Source: Mycolicibacterium confluentis (GTDB taxonomy: Bacteria > Actinomycetota > Actinomycetes > Mycobacteriales > Mycobacteriaceae). From it: a stretch of DNA of 64,000 nt. Made by a program: the position numbers and the translations under genes. This document shows positions 46,318-54,565 of the stretch, piece by piece (position 1 is the stretch's first letter; the number at the start of each line of letters is the position of its first letter). The notes beneath the pieces were generated by a model, which saw only the letters and a program-made list of their open reading frames with translations, ran no database searches and was not told the DNA's origin. The DNA is taken from NCBI RefSeq assembly GCF_010729895.1, contig NZ_AP022612.1:5146001-5210000 (forward strand), given 5' to 3'.

Positions 46318-46745
46318 GCCGCCTTCAGCAGGCAGGAGGTGAAGGCATTGACGTTGTTGGAGGTCTTCTCGGCCTTGACCTCACCGTCCACCGTGATACG
46401 ACAGCCGATGCTGTTGCTGTCTCCCTGGGCCATGAGGCTGCCCATTGCCGTCGCATCACCGATGTCGAACTGCAGCGTCCACGGCAGGGGAACGTCGGTG
46501 ATGTACCGAGGTTCTGTTTCCTCGTCGAAATAGCTGATGTTCGCCACGGTGCCCGGCGGCCCGAACACCTCGTAGACCAGCTGCTTGGGATCGTAGGGCT
46601 TTGTCTCCGCAACTTTGGTGTCCGCATATGAGGGCCGCTTCTCGGACCCGAAGATTCCGTGCAGGCGCGAAACGGTGTAACCGCCGGCGGCCACCACAAC
46701 CAGCACCAGCAGCGGAATCCACAGCCGCTTCAAGAGCCCAAGAAT
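46314..46745 (-). CDS. mmpS4: MmpS-family membrane-anchored accessory protein (MmpS4-like)
   Basis: One N-terminal membrane helix followed by a periplasmic beta-sandwich domain with [34 protein letters not shown] and a second cysteine near the C-terminus, as in MmpS4 (about 140 residues). It partners the two downstream MmpL proteins. The start is odd. A TTG at 46733 is the only ordinary start, but the strong GGGGAGG site sits 18 bases from it. An ATT at 46745 lies six bases after that site, and a TAG at 46758-46760 blocks anything longer. I therefore place the start at the ATT (143 residues); the TTG gives 139. Confidence 0.88.
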   Translation of the reverse strand: MLGLLKRLWIPLLVLVVVAAGGYTVSRLHGIFGSEKRPSYADTKVAETKPYDPKQLVYEVFGPPGTVANISYFDEETEPRYITDVPLPWTLQFDIGDATAMGSLMAQGDSNSIGCRITVDGEVKAEKTSNNVNAFTSCLLKAA

Positions 46746-47348
46746 CGTCGTCCTCCCCTACCTCCGCGCCAAAGCCCCTGGCAGTCGCTCGCGCGACACA
46801 GTTGCAGAGATCCCGCCCCGTCGGCCCCTCTTCAACTGATCGATGAAGGGTAACCCATGCTCGTGAGCCACATATGATCTTGTGCCAGACGCGATATGCG
46901 ATCGGAGCTGACGCTTCATTTACGGACCTGCGTGCAACTTTTCTGCGCAACCTCGCAAAGAAGCTTGACTGTTTAGCAATCACACCGTTACGGCATTCGC
47001 CAGCAAATCCGCTTTTGGCGCGCTGTGACGCCTATCACCTGCAATTGAATTGCCCTCGCTATGACCGGAGCGAAATTGACGGGTGAAGATATAAGGTGCG
47101 CCGCTCGTCGCATGCCTGCCGCTCCAGCTACGCACCATCAACTGTGGAACTGGCCTCCTCGGCACCGGAACGGCATCGGGCGAGCATCCGGGGCGGGCCA
47201 TTCCGAACTGCCCGCCCGCCGCCTGCCGGTTGCAGCTGGCCCCCATCCGATCTCCCCGCCAGCACGCCCGCCGGTTGGGGGGCAACGAGGCAGACACCGC
47301 CTTCGGAATCCAGGAACGTACTGGCCACAACCCGAAGGAGGCATCGAC
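46746..47348. other. Divergent intergenic region between mmpS and the FAD oxidase (603 bp)
   Basis: It contains the ribosome sites of both neighbours (GGGGAGG near 46752-46758 for mmpS, AAGGAGG near 47335-47341 for the oxidase). The middle part (46880-47060) is AT-richer than the genes. A TTGACT at 46965-46970 could be a -35, but the -10 at correct spacing (TTACGG) is poor. No gene is seen; the open frame running left from 47349 to 47061 lacks the features of the oxidase family. Confidence 0.45.
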
Positions 47349-49220
47349 ATGGCCACAGAAACCGCCCCGGCGCACACCGGACTGGACCGTTCGATCATCG
47401 ACAGGTTCTCCGCGGCCGTCGCAGGCCACGCAGACGTCATCACCGACAATCACGTGCTCACCGACCGCGGCCACGACTTCTGGGGCGTCGGCGGAGTCGC
47501 TGAACTGCTGCTTCACCCGCACAGCCGGGCCGAGGTCGCCGCGATCATGCGGATCGCCGCCGAGTATCGGATCCCGGTCGTCCCGCGCGGGGGCGCCTCG
47601 AACTGCTCGGGTGGAATGATGCCGGCGAGCGGACGTGTCCTGCTGGATCTGTCGAACCTCAACCAGATCATCGACATCGACGTCGACGGACGGTGCGCAC
47701 GCGTCGAACCCGGCGTGGTCAACTCCGACCTCCAGGATCGCCTCGCACCTCACGGCCTGTGCTTCTCCCCCGACCCAGTGTCGGCGCACCTGGCGACCGT
47801 GGGCGGCAACCTCATCGAAAATGCAGGCGGCCCACACGCTTTGAAGTACGGCGTGACCTACAACCACATTCTGGCCGCCGAAGTCGTCCTGCCGGACGGG
47901 GCCACGGTCACACTGCGCGTCGACGACGACGGTCCCGACCTCCTCGGCGTGATCATCGGATCCGAGGGCACGCTGGGCATAGTCACCGAGGTGACGGTCG
48001 CGCTACGCCCGATCGCCGAGGTCACCCACAGCCTGATGGGCGCCTTCGCGACCGCTCGGGAGGCGGCCGACACCATCGCCGCGATCATCGCGACCGGCGT
48101 CGTGCCCGCCGCGGTGGAATGGCTCGACCGCGACGGGATCGCCGGCCTGCAGCAGTTCTACGACACCGGATACCCCACGGACGCCGACTCCATTGTGCTC
48201 ATCGACGTCGACGGCAGCGCTGTCGAAGTCTCCCATGACCAGCCGATCGTCGAGAGGGTGCTGCGCGAACGCGCCACCGAGGTCCGGATCGCCGAGACCG
48301 AGAAGGACCGCGCCGCACTCTGGTACGGCCGACTCCACGCCCCCGACTCCGTCGTGCAGAGCGGCAAGGGCTTCTTCATCGGCGACGTCACCGTTCCCCG
48401 CGACCGGATCCCGGAGATGCAGGCAGCCATCCAGGCCACGGCCGCCCGCCATTCCGACGGCCTGCTGTTCATCGCGGTCTGCGGGCACGCCGGCGACGGC
48501 GATCTGCACCCCACCACCTTCTACGACAAGAGCAACCCATCGGCGGCCAGCGCACTCGAGGCCGCGAACAACGAGATCATCGCGGCGGCACTGCGATTGG
48601 GCGGAACCATCACTGGAGAACACGGGGTGGGCACCGAGAAGATCCCCTTCATGACCCAACGCTTCACCCCGGTGGAGATCTCGGCCCAGCGCTCGATCAA
48701 ATCGGCGTTCGACCCCGACGGTCTGCTGAATCCGGGCGTGATGCTGCCCGAGCAGTCCGCCGACGAACCCCCGACCACCGAATTCGGCGACACGGTGCGG
48801 GCCGCGGTCTACGGCGATTGGCGCCCGGACCCCGACGCGCCGTTGACGGTCGGCGAGAACACCGACATCACCGTCAACCTCGGCAATCTGAGCCTGGTCG
48901 TCGGCGCGGATGCGACCCTCGACCAGATCCGAAGCCACCTCGACGAGCAGGGCGTCACCTGCATCGCGGTGCCGGATTCGGGGGGCGCTCGACGCATCGG
49001 CGACCTCGTCGCCACCGCGACCGGCACCGAACGCATCGAGGTTCGTCACGCGCTGCTCGGAGCCGAGGTCACGGTCATCGACGGACAGGTGCCCGCGCGC
49101 TTCGGTGCCGAGACCATGAAGGACGTCGCCGGTTACGACACCAAGCGGCTCTACATCGGCGCCCACGGCACGTTCGGGGCACTGAGCCGGCTGATCTTCA
49201 AGATCGGCGTGAAGCGTTAG
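47349..49220 (+). CDS. FAD-linked oxidase, GlcD-type with a GlcE-like C-terminal extension
   Basis: Flavoprotein of 623 residues, presumably oxidising a 2-hydroxy acid. The N-terminal two thirds match GlcD/D-lactate dehydrogenases: PCMH FAD-binding region with VPRGGASNCSGG near 78-89, VGGNLIENAGGP, GSEGTLGIVTEV, then an oxidase C-terminal domain with the HAGDGDLHPT block and TGEHGVG. The last 110-130 residues are extra. They contain GARRIGDLVATATG and MKDVAGYDTKRLYIGAHGTFG, which look like the FAD-binding half of the separate glycolate oxidase subunit GlcE. The ATG at 47349 has AAGGAGG eight bases upstream, so I reject a longer frame from 47061. It converges with the DapB-like gene, 18 bp apart. 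Substrate unknown. Confidence 0.85.
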   Translation: MATETAPAHTGLDRSIIDRFSAAVAGHADVITDNHVLTDRGHDFWGVGGVAELLLHPHSRAEVAAIMRIAAEYRIPVVPRGGASNCSGGMMPASGRVLLDLSNLNQIIDIDVDGRCARVEPGVVNSDLQDRLAPHGLCFSPDPVSAHLATVGGNLIENAGGPHALKYGVTYNHILAAEVVLPDGATVTLRVDDDGPDLLGVIIGSEGTLGIVTEVTVALRPIAEVTHSLMGAFATAREAADTIAAIIATGVVPAAVEWLDRDGIAGLQQFYDTGYPTDADSIVLIDVDGSAVEVSHDQPIVERVLRERATEVRIAETEKDRAALWYGRLHAPDSVVQSGKGFFIGDVTVPRDRIPEMQAAIQATAARHSDGLLFIAVCGHAGDGDLHPTTFYDKSNPSAASALEAANNEIIAAALRLGGTITGEHGVGTEKIPFMTQRFTPVEISAQRSIKSAFDPDGLLNPGVMLPEQSADEPPTTEFGDTVRAAVYGDWRPDPDAPLTVGENTDITVNLGNLSLVVGADATLDQIRSHLDEQGVTCIAVPDSGGARRIGDLVATATGTERIEVRHALLGAEVTVIDGQVPARFGAETMKDVAGYDTKRLYIGAHGTFGALSRLIFKIGVKR

Positions 49221-49238
49221 GCCCGTTGGCCACCTCGG

Positions 49239-50264
49239 TCAGGCGAGGTACTCATGCAGCGGCCGGGCCCGGTACCGAAGGCGAGGAAGCTTGTCGACGG
49301 TGACCAGCCCGGCCGGCGCATTGATCACATCCGGGATGCGGTTCACCAGTTGCGTGCAGGTGGTCAGCTGCGTCGGCACCGTCCCGTTGGACAGGACGAC
49401 GTCAGGTTCGCCGGCGATCGCCCACTCGTTGATGTCGCCGTCGCCCTCGCTGTAGACACGGCCGGACATCTCGAAGACGAATCGCGGCCCCTCGGCGGTG
49501 CAGATCTCGTCGACGTCGGTCATCCCGATGACGTGACCGGCGGGGACCTCGGTCTGCAGGGCCTGCGAGAAGGTGGCGGACGAAGCGATGTCGGGACGGG
49601 TGGTTGTCTTGATCGAAGTCGGGGTCAGGCCGGTGTCGGCGACCAAGGCGTCCAGCACATTCCGGCCGAACGTCGGCGGACGCTGGGCGTTCTCCAGCCA
49701 TTCCTGGAACTCGGCCTCGGTGGCGCCCACCTGCTGGTCGCGCGCCAACTCCGGACCGAAGTCGTCCACGTTCCAGCTCGCCCGCCCCGATACCGAGTCG
49801 ATGCGATGCGCGGTCCCCATGAGAAGCCCAATCATGTTGACCCAGTAGGTGTCCTGGTAACCGGTGCCCGTCAGGGTCGCACCGGATCGCTTCGCCGCGA
49901 GGTCAAGCTCCTCGGCCAGTTCCGGGGAGGTCTCCCACGGGTACAGCATCTCCTCGGAGAGCGTCACCACGTTGACGCCTTCAGCGGCGCAGATCCGAAG
50001 CTGATCGATCGCGTCCTCGAGGTAGCTGTTGATGGCGACCACCGCCACATCCGGCGAGGTGCGGCGAAAGACTTCGGCGGCGTCGTCGCTGACCACCACG
50101 CCGAGCTCGCGACCCAGGCCCGCGACCTCCCCGAGGTCGCGGCCCACCTTGGCCTCGCTGCGGGCCACGGCGCCGACGATCTCGACGCCTTTCTCGAGCA
50201 TCATCCGGGTCGCGATCGAGTTCATCGCTCCCACTCCGTAGACGACAGCTCTGATCTGGCCCAT
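49239..50264 (-). CDS. DapB-like NAD(P)-dependent dehydrogenase (dihydrodipicolinate-reductase N-domain family)
   Basis: Protein of 341 residues beginning with a Rossmann motif, VVYGVGAMNSIATRMM, and continuing with DVAVVAINSYLEDAIDQL and a TLSEEMLYPW block. This resembles 2,4-diaminopentanoate dehydrogenase and related DapB-type proteins of uncertain substrate, which are longer than true DapB (about 270). It is thus probably not a lysine-pathway enzyme. I start it at the ATG at 50264, which follows AAGGGTGAG; a frame from 50438 is over-extended. It is divergent from the Old Yellow Enzyme at 50480 and may share regulation with it. Confidence 0.75.
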   Translation of the reverse strand: MGQIRAVVYGVGAMNSIATRMMLEKGVEIVGAVARSEAKVGRDLGEVAGLGRELGVVVSDDAAEVFRRTSPDVAVVAINSYLEDAIDQLRICAAEGVNVVTLSEEMLYPWETSPELAEELDLAAKRSGATLTGTGYQDTYWVNMIGLLMGTAHRIDSVSGRASWNVDDFGPELARDQQVGATEAEFQEWLENAQRPPTFGRNVLDALVADTGLTPTSIKTTTRPDIASSATFSQALQTEVPAGHVIGMTDVDEICTAEGPRFVFEMSGRVYSEGDGDINEWAIAGEPDVVLSNGTVPTQLTTCTQLVNRIPDVINAPAGLVTVDKLPRLRYRARPLHEYLA

Positions 50265-50479
50265 GGACTCACCCTTCGGTCGGTGCTCGTGAACTCCGTG
50301 CGGAGCTGTGATCATCACGTCGATCACCGCTGTTCGCATGTCGAAACGTCGATGTGGCGCCATCGTAGGGACACCGAACACGGCCAGAGAATCGCCGCGG
50401 CGGCGAACGGCGGGCTCTGGCCTGTACTGGCGGGACACGACAGGGAATCGCTGCGGGTGCTTGTGCGTTGGAGTCGGTC

Positions 50480-51571
50480 ATGGGAGTCCAGGATCTGTTT
50501 CAACCGTTCACCGTCGGTTCGCTGACCGTGCCGAACCGTTTCGCCATGGCACCGATGACTCGCCAGGCGTCACCGGACGGTGTGCCCGGCCCGGACGTCG
50601 CGGAGTACTACCGTCGTCGCGCCGCAGGCGGAGTCGGCCTGATCATCACCGAAGGTGTCCGGCTGCCCGACCCCGCGGCCGGTCACCCGTACTCGATTCC
50701 CACACTGGCCGGCGACGAGGTGCTTGACGGCTGGCGGCGCGTGGTCGACGCCGTCCACCGTGAGGGCGCGACGATCGCCGCGCAGCTGTGGCATCAGGGT
50801 GCGCAGCGCGACGACTCCGACGGGGTGGTGCCGGTCAGCCCCTCGGGTGTCGACGGGTTGGGCAATCCCAAGGGGCGGGCACTGCGGACCGAGGAACTGC
50901 CCGGTGTGGCCGACCTGTTCGCCCAGAGTGCCCGCACTGCACGGGAAGTCGGGTTCGACGCGGTCGAGATCCACGGTGCACACGGCTATCTCCTGGACGA
51001 ATTCCTCTGGACGCGAACGAATCTGCGCACCGATGAGTACGGCGGTTCGCTGGCGGAGCGCACCCGGTTCCCGGCCGAGGTGGTCGCCGCGGTCCGAGCA
51101 GCAGTCGGGTCGGATTACCCGATCATCTTCCGCTTTTCGCAGTGGAAGGGCACCGACTACACGGCCTCCATCGCCGACGATCCCACCACACTGCAGGAAC
51201 TGCTCGCCCCCTTGGCGGCGGCCGGCGTGGACATCTTCCATCCGTCGACGCGCAGGCACTACGTTCCTGCCTTCCCAGACCACGACGAATCGAGCCTGGC
51301 GGGATGGACCAAGAAGGTCACCGGAGTACCGGTGATCGCGGTGGGCTCCGTCGGATTGGAGACGCAGTTCCGCAGCGAAAAGCGCGGGCAGGTCATCCAA
51401 CCCGCCCCGATCGACCAGCTCGTCGCGCAGTTCGACTCCGACGAATTCGACATCGTCGCCATCGGACGCGCACTGCTCGCCGACCCGGCATGGGTGAACC
51501 GACTCCGTGACGGAGAGCTTGGACGGTTCGGTGGTTACGACCCCGAGACCGCGTTGGCCTCACTCGCCTGA
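50480..51571 (+). CDS. Old Yellow Enzyme-family NADH:flavin oxidoreductase
   Basis: FMN-dependent oxidoreductase of 363 residues with a TIM-barrel layout. Visible blocks: LTVPNRFAMAPMTR near 17-30, AQLWHQGAQR, the catalytic pair region EIHGAHGYLLDEF near 168-180, TDEYGGSLAER, and the phosphate-binding end GSVGL plus IGRALLADPAW. Members reduce activated C=C bonds of enones, nitro compounds or dienoyl-CoAs. The start ATG at 50480 has GGAG six bases upstream; a TTG 12 bases earlier is less likely. It is followed 112 bp later by an SDR on the same strand, so the two may act in one catabolic route. The substrate cannot be read from sequence. Confidence 0.9.
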   Translation: MGVQDLFQPFTVGSLTVPNRFAMAPMTRQASPDGVPGPDVAEYYRRRAAGGVGLIITEGVRLPDPAAGHPYSIPTLAGDEVLDGWRRVVDAVHREGATIAAQLWHQGAQRDDSDGVVPVSPSGVDGLGNPKGRALRTEELPGVADLFAQSARTAREVGFDAVEIHGAHGYLLDEFLWTRTNLRTDEYGGSLAERTRFPAEVVAAVRAAVGSDYPIIFRFSQWKGTDYTASIADDPTTLQELLAPLAAAGVDIFHPSTRRHYVPAFPDHDESSLAGWTKKVTGVPVIAVGSVGLETQFRSEKRGQVIQPAPIDQLVAQFDSDEFDIVAIGRALLADPAWVNRLRDGELGRFGGYDPETALASLA

Positions 51572-51683
51572 GACCTCAAGGCGCGCGCCGGCGCCGAAAG
51601 TTGTTCTGTTGCAAATTCGGTCGAAGAGCAGGCAATAGATCAGCTGTGGGCGGCACGCGTCACCCCTTCGACAGGAGGACGAC

Positions 51684-52394
51684 ATGACACCACGACGAGC
51701 GCTCATCACCGGAGCGTCGAAGGGCATCGGGCGAGCAGTCGCAGACCGACTGGCCGCGGCGGGCGTCGTCCCGATCGGATTGGCGCGCACCACCCCAGCG
51801 GACTTTCCCGGTGAGTTCTACGAGGTCCACTTCGGCGATCGAGGCGCCACCGCGCAGGCCCTCGAACGGGTCCTGGCCAACGGCCACATCGACGCTGTGG
51901 TCAACAACTTCGGGTTCGCGCGATTCGGCCGCGTCGGCGCAATCGAACTCGACGATCTGCTCGACACCTACGACCTGAACGTGCGCACCGCAGTCCAAGT
52001 CGTGCAGGCCGCCCTCCCCGGGATGGTGGCGGCGGGGTGGGGACGCATCGTCAACGTCACGAGCCTGACCACACTCGGCACGCCCGAACGCACGCCCTAT
52101 GCCGCGGCCAAGGCCGCGCTGGAGGCGTGCACCCGCATCTGGGCCAACGAACTGGCCTCGACGGGCGTCACGGTCAACGCGGTGGCACCCGGCCCCACCG
52201 AAACCGAGATGTACCGCGAACGCAGCCCCGTCGGATCCGATCGGGAAACCCGGTTCCTGGAGAACATTCCGATGGGCCGCGTCGGCAGGCCGCAGGAGAT
52301 CGCCCATGCGATCTGCGCTCTGCTCGACGAGGACGCCGGCTACATCACGGGGCAGATCGTCCGGGCCGACGGCGGGGGAAGCATCGCCGGTTAA
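51684..52394 (+). CDS. Short-chain dehydrogenase/reductase (SDR), FabG-like
   Basis: NAD(P)-dependent reductase of 236 residues with all classical SDR elements: TGASKGIG near 9-16 (cofactor loop), NNFGF (in place of NNAG), Ser in VNVTSLTT, the catalytic pair in TPYAAAKAALE, and PGPTETEM after the active site. The end GYITGQIVRADGG is typical of FabG-type proteins. The ATG has an excellent ribosome site (AGGAGG). Its position after the Old Yellow Enzyme suggests reduction or oxidation of a hydroxyl in the same pathway. A housekeeping fatty-acid role is unlikely given the setting. Confidence 0.92.
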   Translation: MTPRRALITGASKGIGRAVADRLAAAGVVPIGLARTTPADFPGEFYEVHFGDRGATAQALERVLANGHIDAVVNNFGFARFGRVGAIELDDLLDTYDLNVRTAVQVVQAALPGMVAAGWGRIVNVTSLTTLGTPERTPYAAAKAALEACTRIWANELASTGVTVNAVAPGPTETEMYRERSPVGSDRETRFLENIPMGRVGRPQEIAHAICALLDEDAGYITGQIVRADGGGSIAG

Positions 52395-52414
52395 TTCCGG
52401 AGCGGGCCGGGTAT
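52390..52414 (+). promoter_or_regulatory. SigF-type promoter in front of the 42-residue protein
   Basis: GTTA, 15 bases, GGGTAT (52409-52414), matching the mycobacterial SigF pattern GTTT-N15-17-GGGTA(T/A) with one change. It overlaps the end of the SDR gene. The -10 ends nine bases before the ATG at 52424, so the leader would be very short. Confidence 0.5.
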
Positions 52415-52423
52415 GAGAGCTCC

Positions 52424-52552
52424 ATGACACCTCGCGATGAGAATGTAACGAACGGCCCGGCCCCCGAAGACGAGGTCCTGGCTCCCGCGACTCCTGGCGC
52501 AGAGGCCCTGCCTCTGCCCGACGACGCGGTCGAAAAACCGTCGGACGAATAG
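52424..52552 (+). CDS. Small acidic, Pro/Ala-rich protein of 42 residues (unknown)
   Basis: Encodes 42 residues beginning MTPRDENVTNG and ending DDAVEKPSDE: acidic, proline-rich and probably disordered, with no membrane segment or signal. I recognise no family. Support comes from context. A SigF-like promoter sits directly upstream at 52390-52414, and the frame fits neatly between the SDR stop and the leader of the ABC operon. The ribosome site is weak (GAGAG). It may be a small stress-induced protein; function is unknown. Confidence 0.5.
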   Translation: MTPRDENVTNGPAPEDEVLAPATPGAEALPLPDDAVEKPSDE

Positions 52553-52605
52553 CCCCACCCACCCGCTGGGGCGCGACGTTCCGCAATAGTTCGAACCACC
52601 GTGAG

Positions 52606-52693
52606 ATAAACCCGTGACGGCCCACGCCCACTCGGAGACCATGGCGGACCAGTAACGAGTCCCCTGGCAACCCCTTCTGGCTGGAGTCCCCGT
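52606..52693 (+). promoter_or_regulatory. Possible structured leader of the ABC importer operon
   Basis: The 88 bases before the ATPase gene contain GGCAACC (52666-52672) flanked by CCAG/CTGG pairs that can form short stems. GGCAACC is also a core element of SAM-I/SAM-IV riboswitches, and sulfonate importers are sensible targets, but I could not fit the rest to a known aptamer. Low-confidence call. Confidence 0.2.
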
Positions 52694-53545
52694 ATGTCCG
52701 CGAGCGCCCCGGCCGCGTCGGATCGCGTCGCCGAGCAGGCCTTCGCGGTGTCGATGACGGGGCTGGGCCGCGCCTTCAACGCCGGCGGCGAGTCCCGGAC
52801 GGTTCTGCACGATCTGCACCTCGACATCGAACCGCGCGAGATTCTCGCGATCCTCGGCACCAGTGGCTGCGGCAAGTCGACCCTGCTGCGCATCGTCGGC
52901 GGCCTCGACACCCCCACCTCAGGAACGGTCCGCATCGACGGCACTCCGGTGAGGTCGTATGACCCCCGCTGCGCGGTGGGTTTCCAGGAACCGCGCCTGC
53001 TGCCGTGGCGTTCGATCGCCCAGAACGTGGCGCTTGGCCTGCCACGGAACACGGCCACCGCGGTGGGCCGCGACACCGTCGCCAACCTCCTCGACCTCGT
53101 CGGCCTGACCGAGTTCGCCGGGCACCGCCCCCGCGAGGTGTCGGGCGGCATGGCGCAGCGCGCCTCGTTGGCGCGTGCGCTGGCCCGCAACCCGGGCGTG
53201 CTGCTGCTCGACGAACCGTTCGGAGCGCTCGACGCACTGACCCGCCTGAAGATGCAGGACCTGCTGCTTGACGTGCACGCCGCCGCACCCGCAACGGTGC
53301 TGTTGGTGACCCATGACGTCGACGAGGCCCTGCAGTTGGCGGACCGCGTGATCCTGCTCGGCCGCGAGGACGGCAGCACAGGGGCTTCGATCCGCCAGAC
53401 CGTCGTCGTCCCCGGCGACCGCCCCCGCGACCGCGGGTCCGCCGAACTGGCCGAACTCCGCGGCCAACTGCTCGACGGCCTGGGCGTCGATCGCCACGTA
53501 CAGACCGGTCACACCTTCCGCACCGACCAGGAGAGCAGGGTATGA
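52694..53545 (+). CDS. ABC transporter ATPase, sulfonate/nitrate/taurine type (SsuB-like)
   Basis: ATP-hydrolysing subunit of 283 residues. Walker A GTSGCGKST near 56-64, Q-loop in VGFQEPRLLPWR, signature SGGMAQR near 153-159, Walker B VLLLDEPFGALDALTR near 171-186 and the H-loop in VTHDVDEAL. The EPRLLPW form of the Q-loop is characteristic of the SsuB/TauB/NrtD family. It is the first gene of a three-gene importer: the lipoprotein gene starts four bases inside its end and the permease follows. The N-terminal 30 residues are Ala-rich and non-conserved, so a later start is possible. Confidence 0.93.
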   Translation: MSASAPAASDRVAEQAFAVSMTGLGRAFNAGGESRTVLHDLHLDIEPREILAILGTSGCGKSTLLRIVGGLDTPTSGTVRIDGTPVRSYDPRCAVGFQEPRLLPWRSIAQNVALGLPRNTATAVGRDTVANLLDLVGLTEFAGHRPREVSGGMAQRASLARALARNPGVLLLDEPFGALDALTRLKMQDLLLDVHAAAPATVLLVTHDVDEALQLADRVILLGREDGSTGASIRQTVVVPGDRPRDRGSAELAELRGQLLDGLGVDRHVQTGHTFRTDQESRV

Positions 53546-54561
53546 AAGCCACACTCAGGACGTCACTCGTTGCGATGTTCGCTTCGGCCGCAATGATTCT
53601 CAGCGGCTGCGTCTCGGGCGAGAACAAGGCCCCGGAGGCCGCAGGCGACGGCAGTGCCGCGCTCGAGGGTCAGGTGCTCAACATCGACTTCGCCACCTAC
53701 AACCCGCTGAGCCTGATCATCAAGGATCAGGGTTGGCTCGAAGACCAGGGTGTCAAGGTCAACTGGGTGCAGTCGGCCGGATCGAACAAGGCCAACGAAG
53801 CGCTGCGCGCCGGGGCCATCGACGTGGGTTCCACCGCGGGATCCGCGGCGCTGCTGGCACGCTCCAACGGATCCCCCATTCAGGTCATCGGGATCTACTC
53901 GCAGCCGGAGTGGGCCGCGCTCGTCGCGCCTGCGGGCAGTGACATCACGAGTGTCGAGCAGCTGCGGGGCAAGAATGTGGCCGCGACCAAGGGCACCGAC
54001 CCGTACTTCTTCCTGCTGCAGTCGCTGGAGGCCAACGGCCTGAGCGCAGAAGACATCACGGTGCAGAACCTGCAGCATGCCGACGGTTGGGCCGCGCTTC
54101 AGAACGGGTCGGTCGACGCGTGGGCCGGGTTGGACCCCATCATGGCGGGCGCGGAGCAGACCGGCGCGACGCTGTTCTACCGCGATCTCGACCTCAACAG
54201 CTTCGGGTTCCTCAACGCCCGCGAGGACTTCCTCGCGAAGAAGCCGGAACTGGCGCAACTCGTCATCGATGCGTATGCGTCCGCCGCCGACTGGGCCGCC
54301 GAGAATCCGGACCAGACCGCTCAGATTCTCGCCGACACCGCGGGTCTCGACGCAGCCGTCGCCAAGAAGGTCATCCTGGAGCGCTCCAACCTCGACGTCG
54401 ACCAGGTGCCGGGCGCGACGCAGATCGCGGTGCTGGAGAAGATCGGGCCGATCTTCGTCGACCTCGGCGATGTGCCCAACCAGCAGCAGGTCGACGATGC
54501 CTTGGCCTCGATCGTCAACGACGAGTTCGCCAAGCAGGCCGACGCGAACCGCTTCGGATGA
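53542..54561 (+). CDS. Substrate-binding lipoprotein, SsuA/NrtA-like
   Basis: Lipoprotein of 339 residues with a lipobox (LSGC, Cys near 23) for anchoring outside the plasma membrane. The mature part has the type II periplasmic-binding fold typical of aliphatic sulfonate, taurine or nitrate binding proteins: FATYNPLSLIIKDQGWLEDQGV near the N-terminus, GAIDVGSTAGSAAL, and GKNVAATKGTDPYFFL. It captures the ligand for the ATPase and permease on either side. The start ATG overlaps the ATPase stop by four bases. The ligand is not certain; sulfonate-like compounds are the family norm. Confidence 0.9.
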   Translation: MKATLRTSLVAMFASAAMILSGCVSGENKAPEAAGDGSAALEGQVLNIDFATYNPLSLIIKDQGWLEDQGVKVNWVQSAGSNKANEALRAGAIDVGSTAGSAALLARSNGSPIQVIGIYSQPEWAALVAPAGSDITSVEQLRGKNVAATKGTDPYFFLLQSLEANGLSAEDITVQNLQHADGWAALQNGSVDAWAGLDPIMAGAEQTGATLFYRDLDLNSFGFLNAREDFLAKKPELAQLVIDAYASAADWAAENPDQTAQILADTAGLDAAVAKKVILERSNLDVDQVPGATQIAVLEKIGPIFVDLGDVPNQQQVDDALASIVNDEFAKQADANRFG

Positions 54562-54565
54562 GGAC

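Noticed and set aside
47061..47348. N-terminal extension of the FAD oxidase
   Set aside because: The extension is Pro/Arg-rich with no family match, and the ATG at 47349 has a strong AAGGAGG site.
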